A stretch of DNA of 8,590 nt from Clostridia bacterium (lineage in GTDB: Bacteria; Bacillota; Clostridia; Oscillospirales; CAG-272), in contig JAGALI010000184.1 of the NCBI GenBank assembly GCA_017625275.1, positions 1 to 8,590 on the forward strand, written 5' to 3'. Positions 6,540-8,590 of this stretch are shown piece by piece (position 1 is the stretch's first letter; every line of letters begins with the position of its first letter). Position numbers and translations under genes: made by a program. The notes beneath the pieces were generated by a model, which made no database searches, was not told the DNA's origin, and saw only the letters and a program-made list of their open reading frames with translations.

Positions 6540-6541
6540 AT

Positions 6542-7468
6542 TTATATAAAGCTTGGGGTTGAAAGATATCTCTCGCCACTATCTGGCATGAGGGCTACTA
6601 TTGTTTTTCCCTTGTTTTCAGGCCTTTTTGCTATTTTGGCTGCTGCGCAAAGCGCTGCGCCTGAGGATATACCAACAAATATTCCCTCGCTATTAACAAG
6701 CCTTTTAGAATATTCGTATGCCTCGTCGTCCTCTACTGTGATTATCTCGTCATAGATTTCCTGATTTAGCGTTTTAGGAACGAAGTTAGCGCCTATGCCC
6801 TGTATTTTATGAGGACCTGCTACTCCCTTTGAAAGCAAGGGAGAGGCTGCTGGCTCTACAGCTACAATTTTAATGCTTGGATTTTTGCTCTTCAAATATT
6901 CGCCTACGCCTGAAAGGGTGCCACCTGTACCTACGCAAGCTACAAAAATATCGACACATCCATCGGTATCTTTCCAAATTTCAGGGCCTGTGGTCTTTTT
7001 GTGTGCCTCTGGATTGGCTGGATTTTCAAACTGACCTGCGATAAAGGAATTTGGTGTTTGCCTTGCAATTTCATTAGCCTTATCAATTGCGCCCTGCATT
7101 CCCTTTTTGCCGTCTGTTAGAACAAGCTCTGCCCCGTATGCCTTCATAAGCGTGCGTCGCTCCTGTGACATTGTATCAGGCATTACAATTATGCATTTAT
7201 AGCCCCTAGCTGTCGCTATTGAGGCAAGTCCTATTCCTGTGTTTCCTGAGGTTGGCTCAATTATTGTGCTTCCAGCCTTGAGCTTGCCATCCTTTTCTGC
7301 CTGCTCTATCATTTCCCTTGCCACTCTATCCTTAGCGCTTGAGGCAGGATTAAAGCATTCAAGCTTCAAGAGAAGGCGCGCGTCTATATCATTAGCCCTT
7401 GAAAAGCGCGATGCCTCAACAATGGGTGTATTTCCGATAAGCTCAGTTATTGATTTGTAAATTTTCAT
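6542..7468 (-). CDS. cysK: Cysteine synthase (O-acetylserine sulfhydrylase), CysK type
   Basis: A 308-residue pyridoxal-phosphate enzyme of fold type II that makes cysteine from O-acetyl-L-serine and sulfide in the cytoplasm. The PLP-binding lysine is K46 in NPASSAKDR (40-48). The substrate loop PTSGNTG is at 72-78, the phosphate-binding GTGGT at 190-194, GIGANFVP at 224-231, and the PLP-nitrogen-contacting serine region GISSGAA at 266-272. PDSGERY (295-301) near the end is typical of CysK. Length and motif order are normal and there is no extra regulatory domain as in cystathionine beta-synthase. The frame is open further upstream, but the ATG at 7468 gives the canonical MKIYKSITELIGNTP start and has GGAG eight bases upstream. 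The start overlaps the stop of the SGNH hydrolase gene as ATGA, so translation is probably coupled. No cysE (serine acetyltransferase) gene is visible here. Family members using O-phosphoserine or other acceptors cannot be excluded by eye. Confidence 0.95.
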   Translation of the reverse strand: MKIYKSITELIGNTPIVEASRFSRANDIDARLLLKLECFNPASSAKDRVAREMIEQAEKDGKLKAGSTIIEPTSGNTGIGLASIATARGYKCIIVMPDTMSQERRTLMKAYGAELVLTDGKKGMQGAIDKANEIARQTPNSFIAGQFENPANPEAHKKTTGPEIWKDTDGCVDIFVACVGTGGTLSGVGEYLKSKNPSIKIVAVEPAASPLLSKGVAGPHKIQGIGANFVPKTLNQEIYDEIITVEDDEAYEYSKRLVNSEGIFVGISSGAALCAAAKIAKRPENKGKTIVALMPDSGERYLSTPSFI

Positions 7469-8472
7469 TGCTTTTTCTCCAAAATTGATTTTAGCACAGG
7501 ATAAATCACCTCTGCCATGCGCATAAAGCCAAGGTCTGTGGGGTGAGTGCCCTCTGCTGTGCAAATTGAACGCTCTGTGTTGCCAAAAAAGGTCTCTCCG
7601 TCGATAAAATAAACATTTTTGTCGCCATTATCAATGGCGTTTTTATAGGTTTTTTTGATTATTTCACGGCGCCTTATATTTTCTTCCTTGCCATTGTCAA
7701 AATCTGGCTTTGACATCATAACCACAGGCAGAGTTGGATTTGCCTCACGAATGGTTTTAAAAAACGGCTCATGCGTTTTTTCAAGATGCTCTGGCGTGGG
7801 GGCATTATGGTCATAATCCATTACAAATATGCTCATATCGAGGTTTTTTATATAATTTGCCATTGTCTGCTCGCCCTTTGCATTTCCGGATACGCCAAGA
7901 TTTAAATATTCTGTGTCAAGCCAACGGGTGACTATTGAGGTATAGCATTTGGAAACTGACGAGGCAGCGCCTCCTTCTGTAATTGATGAGCCATAGAACA
8001 CAATTGGCTTTTCGTAGGTATAAGCATCTGGGGCTTCGATTACTGCATCATCGTTTATTGAAATTTCAAGGTCCAAAACAGGCTCGTTTCTTGGTAAAAG
8101 AAGCGATACTGTCTCCATTTTAGCTTCCTTTGTAAAGGTTTTTTCAAATTCAGTTACGCCATAATTAGTTGGGTTTAAGATGCCTAGGCGATATTGATTC
8201 TTGCCACTGCCTACCATAACATCTATTCCACAGGAGCCAGTTAGTGGAATCGCCCAGTCTATTGTATTGCTTTCGACGGTTGCTTTGATTTTTATGCTTT
8301 GAGAGTTGGTTTTGAAGCGAACACGAACGCCTGCGCCTGCATAAATACGAATGGCTGTGTATTCGTTTACTGTTTTTGCAATCTCCTCGTCCATTCTTAC
8401 AAGACGATTTTGCTTATTTAATTTTGCACCATGAATTTGTATAGGCGCTTCCTTAAAATTATATACTTTCAT
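7465..8472 (-). CDS. SGNH/GDSL-family hydrolase (probable esterase) with N-terminal beta domain
   Basis: A 335-residue two-domain protein. Residues 1 to about 150 form a beta-rich domain (IRIYAGAGVRVRFKTN, then WAIPLTGSCGIDVMVG at 73-88), comparable to the accessory domain before some Lipase_GDSL-type domains. Residues about 155-330 are the SGNH hydrolase core: block I FYGSSITEGG (159-168) with likely nucleophile S163, block II NLGVSGNAKG (191-200) with the oxyanion Gly, block III YDHNAP (220-225) with N223, and block V EGTHPTDLG (307-315) with H310. The block V acid, normally Asp three residues before His, is Glu307 here. Such enzymes usually remove acetyl or other acyl groups from sugars or small molecules; the substrate is unknown. 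No signal peptide is visible, so it should be cytoplasmic. The ATG at 8472 is chosen over a TTG seven codons earlier because AAAGGA lies six bases before it. It follows the upstream gene by 17 bp and overlaps cysK by 4 bp. Confidence 0.88.
   Translation of the reverse strand: MKVYNFKEAPIQIHGAKLNKQNRLVRMDEEIAKTVNEYTAIRIYAGAGVRVRFKTNSQSIKIKATVESNTIDWAIPLTGSCGIDVMVGSGKNQYRLGILNPTNYGVTEFEKTFTKEAKMETVSLLLPRNEPVLDLEISINDDAVIEAPDAYTYEKPIVFYGSSITEGGAASSVSKCYTSIVTRWLDTEYLNLGVSGNAKGEQTMANYIKNLDMSIFVMDYDHNAPTPEHLEKTHEPFFKTIREANPTLPVVMMSKPDFDNGKEENIRRREIIKKTYKNAIDNGDKNVYFIDGETFFGNTERSICTAEGTHPTDLGFMRMAEVIYPVLKSILEKKQ
7477..7480 (-). promoter_or_regulatory. Ribosome binding site that fixes the cysK start
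   Basis: GGAG lies eight bases before the ATG at 7468, inside the 3' end of the SGNH gene. It excludes the longer N-terminal extension of 32 residues, which is an antiparallel-looking, His/Arg-rich reading of the overlapping gene. Confidence 0.75.
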
Positions 8473-8478
8473 TTTGTG

Positions 8479-8484
8479 TCCTTT
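8479..8484 (-). promoter_or_regulatory. Ribosome binding site that fixes the SGNH hydrolase start
   Basis: AAAGGA lies six bases before the ATG at 8472. It sits in the short gap after the TGA of the upstream gene, so the SGNH gene is translated from an operon transcript. The TTG at 8493 overlaps the upstream stop and has no such site. Confidence 0.7.
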
Positions 8485-8489
8485 TATTT

Positions 8490-8590
8490 TCAAAATAAAT
8501 CTACGCTTATGCTTCCTACCCTCGCCTTGAGAGCTGCAACAATTGTGCCGTCTAGGGAGACTATCATCGAATTTCGACCACGCCTCTCTA
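8490..8590 (-). CDS. C-terminal tail of a probable carbon-nitrogen (nitrilase-type) hydrolase (cut by window edge)
   Basis: Only the last 32 residues are in the window: RGRNSMIVSLDGTIVAAL, about a dozen more residues, then SISVDLF and TGA at 8492-8490. The pattern of a Gly-Arg/Asn-Ser strand, then D-G-T-[IV] and a closing [IL]-x-[VI]-D-[LI], is typical of the final beta strands of nitrilase-superfamily amidohydrolases. The identification rests on a very short stretch and could be wrong. The frame differs from that of the SGNH gene, whose upstream in-frame extension is Cys/Arg-rich and not protein-like. The 17 bp gap to the SGNH start suggests one operon: this gene, SGNH hydrolase, cysK. Confidence 0.5.
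   Translation of the reverse strand, partial: ERRGRNSMIVSLDGTIVAALKARVGSISVDLF

Noticed and set aside
7469..7564. 32-residue N-terminal extension of cysK
   Set aside because: It is an out-of-frame reading of the SGNH gene. The family start MKIYKSITELIGNTP at 7468 has a proper ribosome binding site.

Overview
The window looks like a chromosomal stretch from a low-to-mid GC, Gram-positive-type bacterium, most likely Bacillota and probably a Clostridia-like gut or environmental lineage. The signs are strong AGGAG-type ribosome binding sites, TTGACA/TATAAT promoters, many compact U-tailed terminators, an AzlCD exporter, a TagF-type wall polymer enzyme and a Firmicutes-style ABC-F ATPase. No rRNA, tRNA, CRISPR array, insertion sequence or phage gene was seen. 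The taxonomic statement is inference from gene content and signals.

Left block (1-4266, all minus strand). Read in the direction of transcription, azlC and azlD form a two-gene operon (8 bp overlap) with its own extended -10 promoter and an intrinsic terminator. A textbook sigma-A promoter follows at once and drives a two-gene unit. That unit is an 864-residue protein fusing an N-terminal family 2 glycosyltransferase to a C-terminal TagF-like CDP-glycerol glycerophosphotransferase, and an ABC-F ATPase whose start lies 17 bp inside the 3' end of the fusion gene. The ABC-F gene runs off the left edge.

Centre (4296-6539). A plus-strand gene for a cytoplasmic GH31 glycosidase is transcribed divergently from azlC. 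Both promoters are recognisable, and their predicted transcription starts argue against the longer N-termini of both genes. The glycosidase ends in a bidirectional terminator. The next ~500 bp carry no intact gene. They hold a 58-codon minus-strand open stretch that looks like the 3' end of a lost gene, and a broken AraC-family regulator (plus strand) whose cupin domain and first helix-turn-helix are missing. A second strong hairpin closes the region.

Right block (6542-8590, all minus strand). This is an operon of a gene of which only the last 32 residues are visible (probably a carbon-nitrogen hydrolase), a two-domain SGNH/GDSL esterase and a cysK-type cysteine synthase. The last two are joined by a 4 bp ATGA stop/start overlap. 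The operon promoter is outside the window.

Overall this is an ordinary housekeeping/accessory region and I see no convincing new defence or mobile system. The items most worth following are the SGNH-cysK coupling with a Glu in place of the usual catalytic Asp, the decayed locus beside the GH31 gene, and the unusual signature motif of the ABC-F ATPase.
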